Positions 1 to 8,066 of a DNA stretch of 17,387 bases are shown piece after piece; the first letter of the stretch is position 1, and each line of letters starts with the position of its first letter. The notes beneath the pieces were generated by a model, which was given only the letters and a program-made list of their open reading frames with translations, made no database searches and was not told the origin of the DNA. The stretch covers positions 1-17,387 of the forward strand of contig JARYMO010000007.1 of assembly GCA_029907055.1 (NCBI GenBank). Direction: 5' to 3'. Source of the stretch: Syntrophomonadaceae bacterium (GTDB taxonomy: Bacteria; Bacillota; Syntrophomonadia; Syntrophomonadales; Syntrophothermaceae). The position numbers and the translations under genes are program-made.

Positions 1-279
1 CGCCTCCTCGACCATGTGGCGCAGGTTCCACACGATGCGGTCGTGCGACTCCCGCCACACCACGTCGTTGGTGCCGCCCATGATGACCACGTGGGTGGGC
101 CGGGCCTCCAGCACCTCGCGCGGGAAGCGGCGCACCATGTCGGTAGTGGTGTGGCCATTGACCCCGCGGTTGATGACCTCGTGCTCCGTCTCCTCCGCGA
201 TGCGGTTCACCCACGACACCGCGGGGCCGAACGGGAATCCCCAGGTCAGGCTGTCCCCGATACACACGATGCGACTCAC
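1..279 (-). CDS. SGNH/GDSL-family hydrolase, N-terminal part (cut by window edge)
   Basis: Reading right to left from a GTG at 277-279, the frame is open to the window edge (93 codons). The start SRIVCIGDSLTWG carries the block I GDSL motif, with the nucleophile Ser in GDSLT. GVNGHTT fits block II and GGTND fits block III with its oxyanion Asn. This order is diagnostic of SGNH esterases, lipases and related acyl hydrolases. The block V Asp/His lies beyond the window. There is no signal peptide, so the protein is probably cytoplasmic. A purine-rich AGGAG lies a few bases before the GTG. The gene is the last visible member of the minus-strand operon, 37 bases after the metallo-hydrolase gene. 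The substrate cannot be told. Confidence 0.88.
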   Translation of the reverse strand, partial: MSRIVCIGDSLTWGFPFGPAVSWVNRIAEETEHEVINRGVNGHTTTDMVRRFPREVLEARPTHVVIMGGTNDVVWRESHDRIVWNLRHMVEEA

Positions 280-316
280 GGTCTCTCCTGCCTCCCTTTC
301 GCCGGGTCAGTCATCC

Positions 317-1234
317 TCAGGCCAGCAGCCGGAAGCGTCCGTCCTCCCGCTCCACCCGGTGCTGCCGCTCCAGCCGCTCCAGGTGCTTGGTCAGCATCAT
401 CTTCTCCCAGAACTCGTGGAAGGGATCGGGCAGGTCGGGGTGCACGATGCCCAGCCGCGCGAGTTCGTCCAGGCTGCGGGGCACCTGCAGGGCTGCCAGC
501 AGGCGCTCCTCGCGCTGGCATATCTTCGACAGGAAGGCATCGCAGGCCTCCTCGATGCCCTCCGTGAGCAGGCGGCGGTGGCAGCTGACCAGGATGCGCG
601 GCCGCAGTTCGCGGATGCGCCGGATGGAGGCGATGAAATCGTCCAGGTTGGAGAGGTAGCTGCCGTACCAGGGCCCGAAATCGATGAGGTCGATGTCACC
701 CGAGAAGAGCAGCCCCTCGCGCTCGAAGAAGTACACGCAGTGGCCCGGCGTGTGTCCGGGCGTGTGCATGACGGTGGCCGAGGTGGTCCCGAAGTCGATG
801 ACCTCCCCCTCCTGCAGCGTGCCATCGATAGGCTTGACGCGCGGGCTGACATCGGGGAAGTCCGGGTCGGGCCGCTCCCTGCGCACCCTCTCTGCCAGCT
901 CGTGGCGGGGAACCCCCATCAGTTCCTGCCACAGGTGGGCGCCGTTGAAGTAGTGGTAGGCCTCCACCGATTCCATGGCCGGCAGGTCGAGGGGGTGGAT
1001 GAAGGAGCGCGCCTGCGCGAACTGCTCGTGTCCATGGGTGTGATCCGGGTGGTAGTGGGTGTACAGCACCATCTCCACCGTCGCGGTGTCCAGGGCCGCG
1101 AAGGAGCGCACTCCCGCCCCCGTGTCCACCACCGCCTTGACCCGGTCGTCGATGAACAGGCAGTGGCAGTAGGGGTAGGCCGCTTTGCCCTGCGCCCGCA
1201 CCAGCTTGATAGGACCAATGATATCCACCAGCAC
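317..1234 (-). CDS. Metallo-beta-lactamase-fold hydrolase
   Basis: This 305-residue protein starts at GTG (MLVDIIGP). Metal ligands are in the expected order: THYHPDH (His60, His62, Asp64, His65), the GHTPGH region (His157/His161), GDIDLID (Asp180) and a late SCH (His219). This is the pattern of glyoxalase II-like and lactonase-like MBL hydrolases that bind two metals. Residues about 235-305 form a helical C-terminal extension of the winged-helix type often seen in this subgroup. No signal peptide is seen, so it is likely cytoplasmic. A GGAGAGGGGGG purine tract about 9 bases upstream serves as ribosome site. It lies 79 bases after the UPF0182 gene and is probably co-transcribed. The substrate is unknown; thioester or lactone hydrolysis are family possibilities. 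Confidence 0.9.
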   Translation of the reverse strand: MLVDIIGPIKLVRAQGKAAYPYCHCLFIDDRVKAVVDTGAGVRSFAALDTATVEMVLYTHYHPDHTHGHEQFAQARSFIHPLDLPAMESVEAYHYFNGAHLWQELMGVPRHELAERVRRERPDPDFPDVSPRVKPIDGTLQEGEVIDFGTTSATVMHTPGHTPGHCVYFFEREGLLFSGDIDLIDFGPWYGSYLSNLDDFIASIRRIRELRPRILVSCHRRLLTEGIEEACDAFLSKICQREERLLAALQVPRSLDELARLGIVHPDLPDPFHEFWEKMMLTKHLERLERQHRVEREDGRFRLLA

Positions 1235-1251
1235 CTTCCTGACCCCCCTCT

Positions 1252-1264
1252 CCCCGGTCCGGGG
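1252..1264 (-). other. Intercistronic GC hairpin
   Basis: CCCCGG (1252-1257) and CCGGGG (1259-1264) form a perfect tiny inverted repeat between the UPF0182 gene and the MBL hydrolase gene, just upstream of the latter's ribosome site. There is no U-tract on either side, so a processing or attenuation site is as likely as a terminator. It may also be chance in GC-rich DNA. Confidence 0.25.
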
Positions 1265-1313
1265 GTGGGCCCGTGCCCTCCTCCTTCCCTCGACACCCGC
1301 CGCCGCCGGGCGG

Positions 1314-4049
1314 CTAGGCAGCCGGGGCCTCTACCACCTGTCGCATCTGCCGCAGCACGTCACCCAGCCGGTTGATGTTGTCCCCGTAGCCAGCCCAGTT
1401 CCCTGCCTTGAGCGCGGCCTGGGCCTGGTCGTAGAGTTCCTGCGCCTGCTGCAACAGCCCGGCCACCGTGGCCCCGGGGGCTGCCTCGCCGGGCGGGGGC
1501 TGTTCGCCTTCGGTGGGGAACAGCCGCGCCAGGCACTGGTCCAGCCGCTGCTCCATCACCACCTGGTCGTCGTAGACGGCGATGACCCGCCGCAACTCCG
1601 GGATCTGGCTGGCCTCCGCCTGCAGGTAGAGCGGCTCCACGTACAGGATGGACTGCTTGATGGGAATGACCAGCAGGTTGCCGCGTGCCGCCTGCGAGCC
1701 GCGCTGGTCCCACAGCGTGAGCTGCTCGGAGATGCGCGCGTCCTGGTTGATGCGCGACTCCACCTGCATGGGGCCGAAGACCAGCCCCTGCTTGGGGAAA
1801 TTGTACACCAGCAGGCGCCCGTAGTTGTCCCCGTCGCTGCGCGCCCCCAGCCAGGCGATCATGTTCTGCTTCCTGGCCGGCGTGTAGGGCAGCATCAGCA
1901 CGTACTCGGGGCTGGCCTCCCCGGGCAGGCGCATCACGATGTAGTAGGGCTGCATGGGGGTGCGCTGGTTGTCCAGCAGCTCCTCGGGGATGTTCCACTT
2001 GTCTTCCTTATTATAGAACACCCGCGGGTCCTGCATGTGGAAGGTGGCGAACATGCGGGCCTGGACGGTAAAGAGGTCCACCGGGTAGCGCAGGTGCGCC
2101 CGCAGGCCGGGCGGCATCTTCTCCAGCGGCTGGAACAGGCGCGGGAAGATGGCCGCGTAGCAGCGCACCAGCGGGTCCTCGGCATCCGCCACGTAGTAGG
2201 TGGTCTCGCCGGTGTAGGCATCGACCACCACCTTCACCGAGTTGCGGATGTAGTTGACGCGGCTCCCTTCTACCGGCGTCGAGTAGGGGTACATGTCGCT
2301 GGTGGTGTAGGCGTCCTGCACCCACACCAGCCGACCGTCAAGGATGACCACGTAGGGGTCTTCGTCGTAGGACAGGAAGGGGGCGATGTGCCGGGTGCGC
2401 CCGGCAATCGTGCGGTGGAACAGCACCCGGCTGTCAGGGGTGATGTCCTCCGACAGCAGCATGCGGTAGTCACCGAACACCCACGCCAGCACCAGCTTGC
2501 GGGCGAAGGACCCCACCCGCACCCCGCTCTCGGCCTGGTAGGTGGTGTACACGTTCTGGTCCCCCGAGGGGTAGTCGAACTCCTGCGTCCTGGTGTTGAC
2601 GAACACGTAGGGGGTGGTGGACTCGCCGAAGTAGATCTCCGGCCGCGTCACCTTGAGGTCGGTAGTGAAACGGGGCGGGATGTCCTTGATGAACAGCAGC
2701 GGCAGGCCCTCCTGCGCCACCTCGTTGACCGGGCTGACCGCCACCCCGTAGCCGTGGGTGTACTTCAGGCGCTGGTTGATCCAGGTGCGCGCCTGCTCTG
2801 GCAGCTTGTCCTGCGACAGCTCGCGCGCCGCCACCATCACCTGGCGGTACTTGCCGTCGATGACGTAGCGGTCGATGTCCACGTCGTTGAAGGAGTAGTA
2901 GAGGCGGATCTCCTGGATCTCCTTGTACGTCTTCAGGAGCTGCTGCCAGTCCCACAGGCGCACGTTGCGGATGGTGTCCTCTTCCTCCGCGATGTCCTCG
3001 GCGGTGAGTGCATAGCTGACCTCGAAGGGCTTGTTCTCGATGCGGTCGAGGCCGAAGGCCGCCCGCGTGAAGGCGATGCTGTGCCGCAGGTAGGGCTCCT
3101 CCAGGGCAAACTCGTTGGGCTCCACCGACAGCTTCTGCAGCAGGTAGGGGTAGATGCCGCCCATCCCCAGCGCCACCAGCAGCCAGGCCGCCAGCCCGGC
3201 CGCCACCCAGGTCACCCGGCGCAGGAAGAAGTTGAGCACCACCACCGCCGCCACCAGCAGCACCACCACCACCAGCGCCTGCAGGGCCACCAGGCGGGCA
3301 TGGATGTCGGCGTAGCCAGCGCCGAACACCACTCCTCCCGGCGAGAACAGCAGGTCGAACTGCGCCAGCCGGTATCCCCAGGCCTTGAGCAGCAGGATGA
3401 GCACCAGCAGCGCCGCCAGGTGGCGCTTGGGCCAGTCGAATTCCTTCCACTCGGCGATCAACGAGGGCAGGTCAGTCCCCAGCAGGTAGGTACCGGCCAC
3501 CAGCAGCAGGGCGGTCACCAGCGTCCCCATCAGCAGGGAGTAGAGCAGCCGGTACAGCGGCAGGGTGAACACGTAGAAGGCGATGTCGCGCCCGAACAGG
3601 GGGTCGGCCTGGCCGAAGGGCACCGCGTGCAGCCACTGCTGGACGCGCATCCACTCGCTGCCCGCGACGGCGCCGATGACCAGCGCCACCAGCGCCCCCA
3701 GACCCAGCGCCAGCCAGCGCGCCTGCCGGCTGCGCAGCAGGCGCTGCCCCGGCAGTTCCGGCTCCAGGTAGATGATCTCCCGCCCTTCCTCGCTCACCGC
3801 CGGTCCCGGCGGCTCCGCCGCCTTGCGCAGGGCCAGGCGCAGGTTCCCCCACAGGAAGAGGAAGGCCAGCAGCGTGACCAGCGTCTGGATGCCCAGCCGG
3901 CTGAGCAGCGCGGTGGTGAACACCGACTGGTAGCCCAGCGACTGGAACCACAGCCAGTCGACGTACAGCCGGGCCACGGAGGACAGCAGGCCCAACCCTA
4001 CCAGCAGGGCCGCCAGCCACACCCATCGCTTGCTCCGGTGCTCGTTCAT
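1314..4049 (-). CDS. UPF0182 family large integral membrane protein
   Basis: This 911-residue protein begins MNEHRSKRWVWL and has about seven hydrophobic segments in its first 290 residues (around 10-27, 50-70, 115-133, 165-190, 210-225 and two between about 245 and 300). A long, mostly soluble part follows, presumably extracellular, with stretches such as EVSYALTAEDIAEEEDTIRN, LKYTHGYGV, IYFGE and VRLPGE-like text. Length and layout match UPF0182 (COG1615), found in Actinobacteria and many Bacillota, whose function is not established. The extreme C-terminus (about 850-911) is Ala/Gln-rich and helical. An AAGGAGG site 6 bases before the ATG overlaps the TAA of the preceding phosphorylase-like gene, implying translational coupling. 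The operon position beside menaquinone genes hints at an envelope role, but this is inference. Confidence 0.93.
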   Translation of the reverse strand: MNEHRSKRWVWLAALLVGLGLLSSVARLYVDWLWFQSLGYQSVFTTALLSRLGIQTLVTLLAFLFLWGNLRLALRKAAEPPGPAVSEEGREIIYLEPELPGQRLLRSRQARWLALGLGALVALVIGAVAGSEWMRVQQWLHAVPFGQADPLFGRDIAFYVFTLPLYRLLYSLLMGTLVTALLLVAGTYLLGTDLPSLIAEWKEFDWPKRHLAALLVLILLLKAWGYRLAQFDLLFSPGGVVFGAGYADIHARLVALQALVVVVLLVAAVVVLNFFLRRVTWVAAGLAAWLLVALGMGGIYPYLLQKLSVEPNEFALEEPYLRHSIAFTRAAFGLDRIENKPFEVSYALTAEDIAEEEDTIRNVRLWDWQQLLKTYKEIQEIRLYYSFNDVDIDRYVIDGKYRQVMVAARELSQDKLPEQARTWINQRLKYTHGYGVAVSPVNEVAQEGLPLLFIKDIPPRFTTDLKVTRPEIYFGESTTPYVFVNTRTQEFDYPSGDQNVYTTYQAESGVRVGSFARKLVLAWVFGDYRMLLSEDITPDSRVLFHRTIAGRTRHIAPFLSYDEDPYVVILDGRLVWVQDAYTTSDMYPYSTPVEGSRVNYIRNSVKVVVDAYTGETTYYVADAEDPLVRCYAAIFPRLFQPLEKMPPGLRAHLRYPVDLFTVQARMFATFHMQDPRVFYNKEDKWNIPEELLDNQRTPMQPYYIVMRLPGEASPEYVLMLPYTPARKQNMIAWLGARSDGDNYGRLLVYNFPKQGLVFGPMQVESRINQDARISEQLTLWDQRGSQAARGNLLVIPIKQSILYVEPLYLQAEASQIPELRRVIAVYDDQVVMEQRLDQCLARLFPTEGEQPPPGEAAPGATVAGLLQQAQELYDQAQAALKAGNWAGYGDNINRLGDVLRQMRQVVEAPAA

Positions 4050-4061
4050 CGCGCGCCCTCC

Positions 4062-4937
4062 TTACATCCCCTCGTCCCGCCCCGGCCGGGATGGGTCTTC
4101 CTCCCGGTAGAGGTCCTTCAGCAGCGTCTCCTTGCGCAGGCTGCGGCACCCGCAGCCCGGCTGGCGCGGGGCACGGCGCAGCACCTCCAGCAGGATGCGC
4201 CCCAGGTGGGCGCTCTCGCGGTAGAAGATGTCCTCCAGCTCCGCGTGCTCCCACGGGCCCACCACTCCCTCGGCATGGTTGACCACCAGGTACACGCCGG
4301 CGTAGCAGGCGCCGATCTCGCGGGCCAGGTAGACCTCGGGGGCCAGGCTCTGCCCCACCAGGTCCGCCCCCGCCAGCCGCAGCAGCCCCACCTCGGCCGG
4401 ACTCTCGAAGTGGCGGCCGTCGGTCACCGCGTACACCCCCCGGTCGAAGACGCGGAAGCGCCCCGCCTTCTCTGCTTCCTGCACCGCCAGGGCCCGCAGC
4501 TCCGGGCACAGCGCGTCGCGCATCACCAGCAGGTAGCGCCCCTCCAGCTCCACGTCGCGGCGCATGGACTGGTCGAGGTAGTCGTGGGGGACGACCAGGT
4601 CGCGCGGCCTCAGCAGGTGGTTGACCGCCCCCACCCCGCCTTCCCCCAGCACCCTGCGCACGCCGGCCTCGCGCAGCACCCAGAACACCTGCTGCGAGGC
4701 CTGGCGCCGCGTGACCCCCCTGCGCCAGCCGTGCATGCGGCAGGCCAGCACCGTGCGCGGGCCGTCCTCCCCTTCCAGGCGGAAGCAGGTGAAGGGAGGG
4801 CTCTCCCCGAAGGGGGTGGCGAAGCAGAGGTCCCGCTGCAGCACCTGCACCCCCGGGGCCTCCAGCCCCTCGGGGAAGCGCAGCGAGTGGGTGCCTGAGC
4901 CCCCTATGAATCCGAATTCGCTCGCCGGGACTTGCAT
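4062..4937 (-). CDS. Divergent MTAP/MTIP-family nucleoside phosphorylase-like protein in the mqn operon
   Basis: This 291-residue protein has the MTAP/PNP family-2 fold signature. It has an N-terminal FGFIGGSGTHSL, then TPFG, VVPHDYLDQS, VYAVTDGRHFESPAE (family: TxEGPRFxTxAE), LAPEVYLAREIG and LVVNHAEG. By eye against human MTAP from memory, the phosphate-binding RHG becomes MHG (68-70), the Thr-Ala pair becomes Gly-Gly (about 100-101), the ribose-binding Met becomes Gln196 and the base-contacting Asp becomes Asn220. Asn there is typical of 6-oxopurine enzymes (PNP, methylthioinosine phosphorylase). The last 45 residues carry a Cys-rich GCGCRS segment. It lies 7 bases after mqnC, with its GGAGG inside mqnC's last codons. 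Context suggests it removes the purine from futalosine or aminodeoxyfutalosine; this is inference. A plain methylthioadenosine/inosine phosphorylase is the alternative. Confidence 0.85.
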   Translation of the reverse strand: MQVPASEFGFIGGSGTHSLRFPEGLEAPGVQVLQRDLCFATPFGESPPFTCFRLEGEDGPRTVLACRMHGWRRGVTRRQASQQVFWVLREAGVRRVLGEGGVGAVNHLLRPRDLVVPHDYLDQSMRRDVELEGRYLLVMRDALCPELRALAVQEAEKAGRFRVFDRGVYAVTDGRHFESPAEVGLLRLAGADLVGQSLAPEVYLAREIGACYAGVYLVVNHAEGVVGPWEHAELEDIFYRESAHLGRILLEVLRRAPRQPGCGCRSLRKETLLKDLYREEDPSRPGRDEGM

Positions 4938-4944
4938 GGAAGCC

Positions 4945-6012
4945 TCAGTCCTCCGTAAATACTCTCAGCAGGCGGTAGGCGGTATCGCGCTGCGCGGGCA
5001 CCTTGCCCGCGGCGCGGATGAGCCCCACCATTTCTTCCAGGCTCATGCGGTAGGCCACCCCCGCCGCCCGCACCACGTTCTCCTCGATCATGATGCTGCC
5101 CAGGTCGTCGGCCCCGAACCACAGTGACAGCTGCCCGACCTGCGGTCCCTGGGTCACCCAGGAGCCCTGGACATGGGGCACGTTGTCCAGGTACAGCCGG
5201 GCCAGCGCCAGCATGCGCAGGTACTGGGCGCTGCTCACCGGCGCCCCCCGCAGCTCGTTGTTGCCCGGCTGGTAGGTCCACATGATGAAGGCGCGAAACC
5301 CACCGCTGCGGTCCTGCAGCGCGCGGATGGCCCGCAGGTGGGCGATGCGGTGCTCCAGGCCTTCGCCCAGACCCAACACCATGGTGGCGGTGGTGGGCAG
5401 CCCCAGGGAGTGGGCCTCCTCCATCACCCGCAGCCACTCCTGGCTGGCCAGCTTGGCCGGGCTCACCCGCCCCCGCACCTCGTCGTGCAGGATCTCCGCC
5501 CCGCCCCCGGGCAGCGAGTCCAGCCCCGCCGCCGCCAGCCGCTCCAGCGCCTGCCGGGTGGTGAGGCCGGAGAGGCGGGCGATGTGCGCCACCTCCGGCG
5601 CCGTCAGCGAGTGCACCGTCACCGGGTACCGCTGCTTGATGCCGCGGAACATCGCTTCGAACCAGGTGATATCCAGTGCCGGGTGCAGTCCCCCCTGGAT
5701 CATGACCTGGGTGGCCCCCAGCGCCAGCGCCTCCTCGATCTTGGTGTGCAGCTCCCGCTCGCTGAGGACGTAGGCGTCGTCCGCTCCCTCCTCGCGGTAG
5801 AAGGCGCAGAAGCGGCAGCGGCAGGAGCAGATGTTGGTGTAGTTGATGTTGCGATCGATGATGAAGGTAACCGGGCGGCCCGGGTGGAGGCGTTCGCGCA
5901 CCCGGTTGGCCGCCTGCCCCAGCTCCAGCAGGTCGGCCTCGCGGTACAGGCGGGCCAACTCCTCCTCGCTCATCCGCCTGCCGGCCGCCACCTCGGCCAG
6001 CAGGGCGTTCAT
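4945..6012 (-). CDS. mqnC: Cyclic dehypoxanthinyl futalosine synthase (MqnC, radical SAM)
   Basis: This 355-residue protein starts at MNALLAEVAAG. The radical-SAM cluster motif CxxxCxxC is Cys62-Cys66-Cys69 (CSCRCRFCAFYR), preceded by IIDRNINYTNIC as in MqnC. TQVMIQGGLHP, the conserved GLDSLPGGGAEIL, TATMVLGLGE and FRAFIMWTYQPGNNEL follow, which separates it from MqnE (VYFNVNRHLNLTNVCV, AFIPLPFHPENT). Family knowledge: it cyclises dehypoxanthinyl futalosine to its spiro product in cytoplasmic menaquinone synthesis. The ATG at 6010-6012 overlaps the mqnA stop in an ATGA, which fixes the start; the frame stays open further upstream inside mqnA but reads out of frame with it. One extra Cys (Cys64) sits within the cluster loop. 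Confidence 0.95.
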   Translation of the reverse strand: MNALLAEVAAGRRMSEEELARLYREADLLELGQAANRVRERLHPGRPVTFIIDRNINYTNICSCRCRFCAFYREEGADDAYVLSERELHTKIEEALALGATQVMIQGGLHPALDITWFEAMFRGIKQRYPVTVHSLTAPEVAHIARLSGLTTRQALERLAAAGLDSLPGGGAEILHDEVRGRVSPAKLASQEWLRVMEEAHSLGLPTTATMVLGLGEGLEHRIAHLRAIRALQDRSGGFRAFIMWTYQPGNNELRGAPVSSAQYLRMLALARLYLDNVPHVQGSWVTQGPQVGQLSLWFGADDLGSIMIEENVVRAAGVAYRMSLEEMVGLIRAAGKVPAQRDTAYRLLRVFTED

Positions 6013-6842
6013 GGCGTGTCTCCCACGAATTCCAGCGCCGGCACCTCGTCCAGCGCGCCGATGTTGACCGCCTCGCGGTAGTAGGTCAGCAGGCCCTCCT
6101 GCTGGCGCCGGTCGAAGTCGAAGCGCAGGCTGGTGAAGTACTGCTGCAGGTATTCGGGGCTGAAGACCTCCCACTCGGCCGCCTTGGCCGCCACGTCGGG
6201 CAGGTTCTGCAGGCTCAGGTGCATGGACTCGGTCAGGGCCCGCTTGACCGCCAGCACCTGCTGGGGGAAACGCTGCCAGTACTCCCGCCGCACCGCCCAC
6301 ACCGCGAACACCATGGCCTGGCCGGTCCAGTCCTTCCACTCCCGCCCCAGGTCGTACACGTTGGCCTGCCCGCGCAGCTCGTAGTGGGCGCGCAGCGCCT
6401 CGTCCCCGATGAGCAGCGCGGCGTCCGCTTCCATCAGCATGGACCCCAGCCGCGGGGGCGACACGAAGTACTCGGGGGCCGCCTTGTAGCGGCGCGCCAG
6501 CAGGATGCGCAGCAGCACCTGCGAGGTGGCGGAGGTGTTGGTCAGCGCCACCCGGCGCCCGTCCAGCCGCTCGATGGGCACCTTGGACACCAGCACGATG
6601 CTCATTACCTCGCCGTCGCAGCTCACCGAGATGTCCGGCAGCAGCACCAGCTCCCGGAAATGCCGCGCGTACTCGATGGAGGGGATGGGGGCCAGGTCCA
6701 GCAGGTTGTCGGCCAGCATCTGGTTGAGTTCCTTGGGGGTGCCCTTGCGCAGCTCCATGTCCAGCAGCACCCGGTTCTGGATCAGGCCATAGTACAGGGG
6801 AAAGCAGTTGATGAACTGGATATGCCCTACTCTCGGTCGCAC
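6009..6842 (-). CDS. mqnA: Chorismate dehydratase MqnA
   Basis: This 277-residue protein starts at GTG with RPRVGHIQFINCFPLYYGL, the typical MqnA opening. LDLAPIPSIEYARH and the periplasmic-binding-protein-like two-lobe fold elements follow: LTNTSATSQVLLRILL, ADAALLIGDEAL, and YDLGREWKDWTGQAMVFAVWAVRR. Known role: MqnA dehydrates chorismate to 3-enolpyruvylbenzoate, the entry step of the futalosine menaquinone route, in the cytoplasm. A GAGGAAGAG tract precedes the GTG. It begins 40 bases after the mqnE stop and its own stop overlaps the mqnC start by 4 bases (ATGA), so the two are translationally coupled. Length and motifs look intact. Confidence 0.95.
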   Translation of the reverse strand: MRPRVGHIQFINCFPLYYGLIQNRVLLDMELRKGTPKELNQMLADNLLDLAPIPSIEYARHFRELVLLPDISVSCDGEVMSIVLVSKVPIERLDGRRVALTNTSATSQVLLRILLARRYKAAPEYFVSPPRLGSMLMEADAALLIGDEALRAHYELRGQANVYDLGREWKDWTGQAMVFAVWAVRREYWQRFPQQVLAVKRALTESMHLSLQNLPDVAAKAAEWEVFSPEYLQQYFTSLRFDFDRRQQEGLLTYYREAVNIGALDEVPALEFVGDTP

Positions 6843-6882
6843 GTCTCTCTTCCTCTCGTGGGGCGCCCGGCGCCTCGCCGGT

Positions 6883-7974
6883 TCACCCTTCAGGGTCGAA
6901 GCGCTGCACCACGCGGTACACGGTGTCGCGTTCCACCGGCACCCAGCCCGCCTCGCGGATCAGGCGCAGCAGTTCCTCCTTGGCGATGCCCACCTCGGTG
7001 GTCGCTCCCGCCGCGTGGGTGATGCGCTCCTCCACCACCGTGCCGTCCAGGTCGTCCACCCCGAATTCCAGCGACACCTGGGCCACCGGGATGCCCAGCA
7101 TGATCCAGAAGGCCTTGATATGGTCGATGTTGTCCAGCACCAGCCGCGAGACGGCCAGCGTGCGCAGGTCTTCCACCGCGCTGGTGCGGCGCAGGTGGCT
7201 CATGGCCGTGTTCTCGGGGTGGAAGGGAAGCGGGATGAAGGCCTGGAATCCCCCGGTTTCATCCTGCAGCTCCCGCAGCGCCAGCATGTGGTCGATACGG
7301 TCGGCACGGCTCTCGATGTGCCCGTACAGCATGGTGCAGTTGGTGCGCAGCCCCAGTTGGTGGGCGGTGCGGTGCACTTCCAGCCACTGCGCGCTGGTAG
7401 CCTTGCGGGGACAGGTGGTGACCCGCAGCTCGTCCTTCAGGATCTCCGCTCCCCCGCCCGGCAGCGAGCCCAGGCCGGCATCCTTCAGGCGCAGCAGCAC
7501 CTCCCGCACTGGCAGGCCGGAAATGTCGCTGAAGTACTGGATCTCCACCGCCGTGAAGGCCTGGATATGGATGCCGGGGAACTCCCGCCGCAGGGCGCCC
7601 ACCACCTCCAGGTAGTACTCGAAGGGCAGCTCCGGGTGCAACCCGCTCACCACGTGCAGCTCGGTGATGTTCAGCGGCAGGGCTTCGCGGGCCAGCCGCA
7701 CCGCCTCCTCCACGCTCATCACGTAGGCCCCGGCATCGCCCGGGTCCTTGCCGAACGCGCAGAACTTGCAGCGCGACACGCACACGTTGGTCAGGTTGAG
7801 GTGGCGGTTGACGTTGAAGTAGACCTCGCGCCCCGTGCGCGCCCGCTTCACCTCCCGCGCCAGCGCCCCCAGTTCCAGCAGGTCAGGGTGCTCGAAGCAG
7901 TACAGCCCCTCCTCGCGGTCCAGCCGCTGCCCCGCCCGTACCTTCTCGCAGATGCCCTCCCACCGTGTGGCCAT
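6883..7974 (-). CDS. mqnE: Aminodeoxyfutalosine synthase (MqnE, radical SAM)
   Basis: This 363-residue protein starts at MATRWEGICEKVR. The radical-SAM motif CxxxCxxC is Cys65-Cys69-Cys72 in VCVSRCKFCAF, after VYFNVNRHLNLTN. ELHVVSGLHPELPFEYY, GGGAEILKDEL, MLYGHIE, LQDETGGFQAFIPLPFHPENT, IKAFWIMLG and FGVDDLDGTVVEE are MqnE hallmarks. Known role: it joins 3-enolpyruvylbenzoate with the S-adenosylmethionine-derived adenosyl radical to make aminodeoxyfutalosine. GGGAGG lies 6 bases before the ATG at 7972-7974. Another ATG two codons upstream (7980) directly abuts that site, and the longer open frame to 8163 runs through the promoter and the preceding gene's end. It is the first gene of the operon. 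The usual GLD before SLPGGG reads GLG here. Confidence 0.94.
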   Translation of the reverse strand: MATRWEGICEKVRAGQRLDREEGLYCFEHPDLLELGALAREVKRARTGREVYFNVNRHLNLTNVCVSRCKFCAFGKDPGDAGAYVMSVEEAVRLAREALPLNITELHVVSGLHPELPFEYYLEVVGALRREFPGIHIQAFTAVEIQYFSDISGLPVREVLLRLKDAGLGSLPGGGAEILKDELRVTTCPRKATSAQWLEVHRTAHQLGLRTNCTMLYGHIESRADRIDHMLALRELQDETGGFQAFIPLPFHPENTAMSHLRRTSAVEDLRTLAVSRLVLDNIDHIKAFWIMLGIPVAQVSLEFGVDDLDGTVVEERITHAAGATTEVGIAKEELLRLIREAGWVPVERDTVYRVVQRFDPEG

Positions 7975-8017
7975 GCTCATCCTCCCGTGCCTTGATGTGG
8001 CGTCCCCGTTACCCACT

Positions 8018-8026
8018 ACTATACCA
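8018..8026 (-). promoter_or_regulatory. Extended -10 promoter of the mqn operon
   Basis: On the minus strand TGGTATAGT gives an extended -10 (TGn + TATAGT) about 44 bases before the mqnE ATG. No good -35 hexamer is seen at 16-18 bases upstream, which fits extended -10 promoters. The same TGGTAT start appears in two other promoter calls of this window. Confidence 0.6.
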
Positions 8027-8044
8027 GAAGCGCGCCGCCAACGG

Positions 8045-8061
8045 GCGGGCCCCCGGCCCGC
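8045..8061 (-). terminator. Candidate GC hairpin after the COG3044 ATPase gene
   Basis: GCGGGCC (8045-8051) and GGCCCGC (8055-8061) form a perfect 7-bp stem with a 3-base loop, six bases downstream of the ATPase stop and before the mqn promoter. There is no clear U-run in the minus direction, so termination is inferred from position. Confidence 0.4.
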
Positions 8062-8066
8062 TTTCC

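Noticed and set aside
1185..4898. Very long plus-strand open frame (1237 codons)
   Set aside because: It is antisense to the UPF0182 and phosphorylase-like genes, has Val/His/Gln-rich low-complexity text and no ribosome site. It is a shadow produced by GC-rich codon bias.
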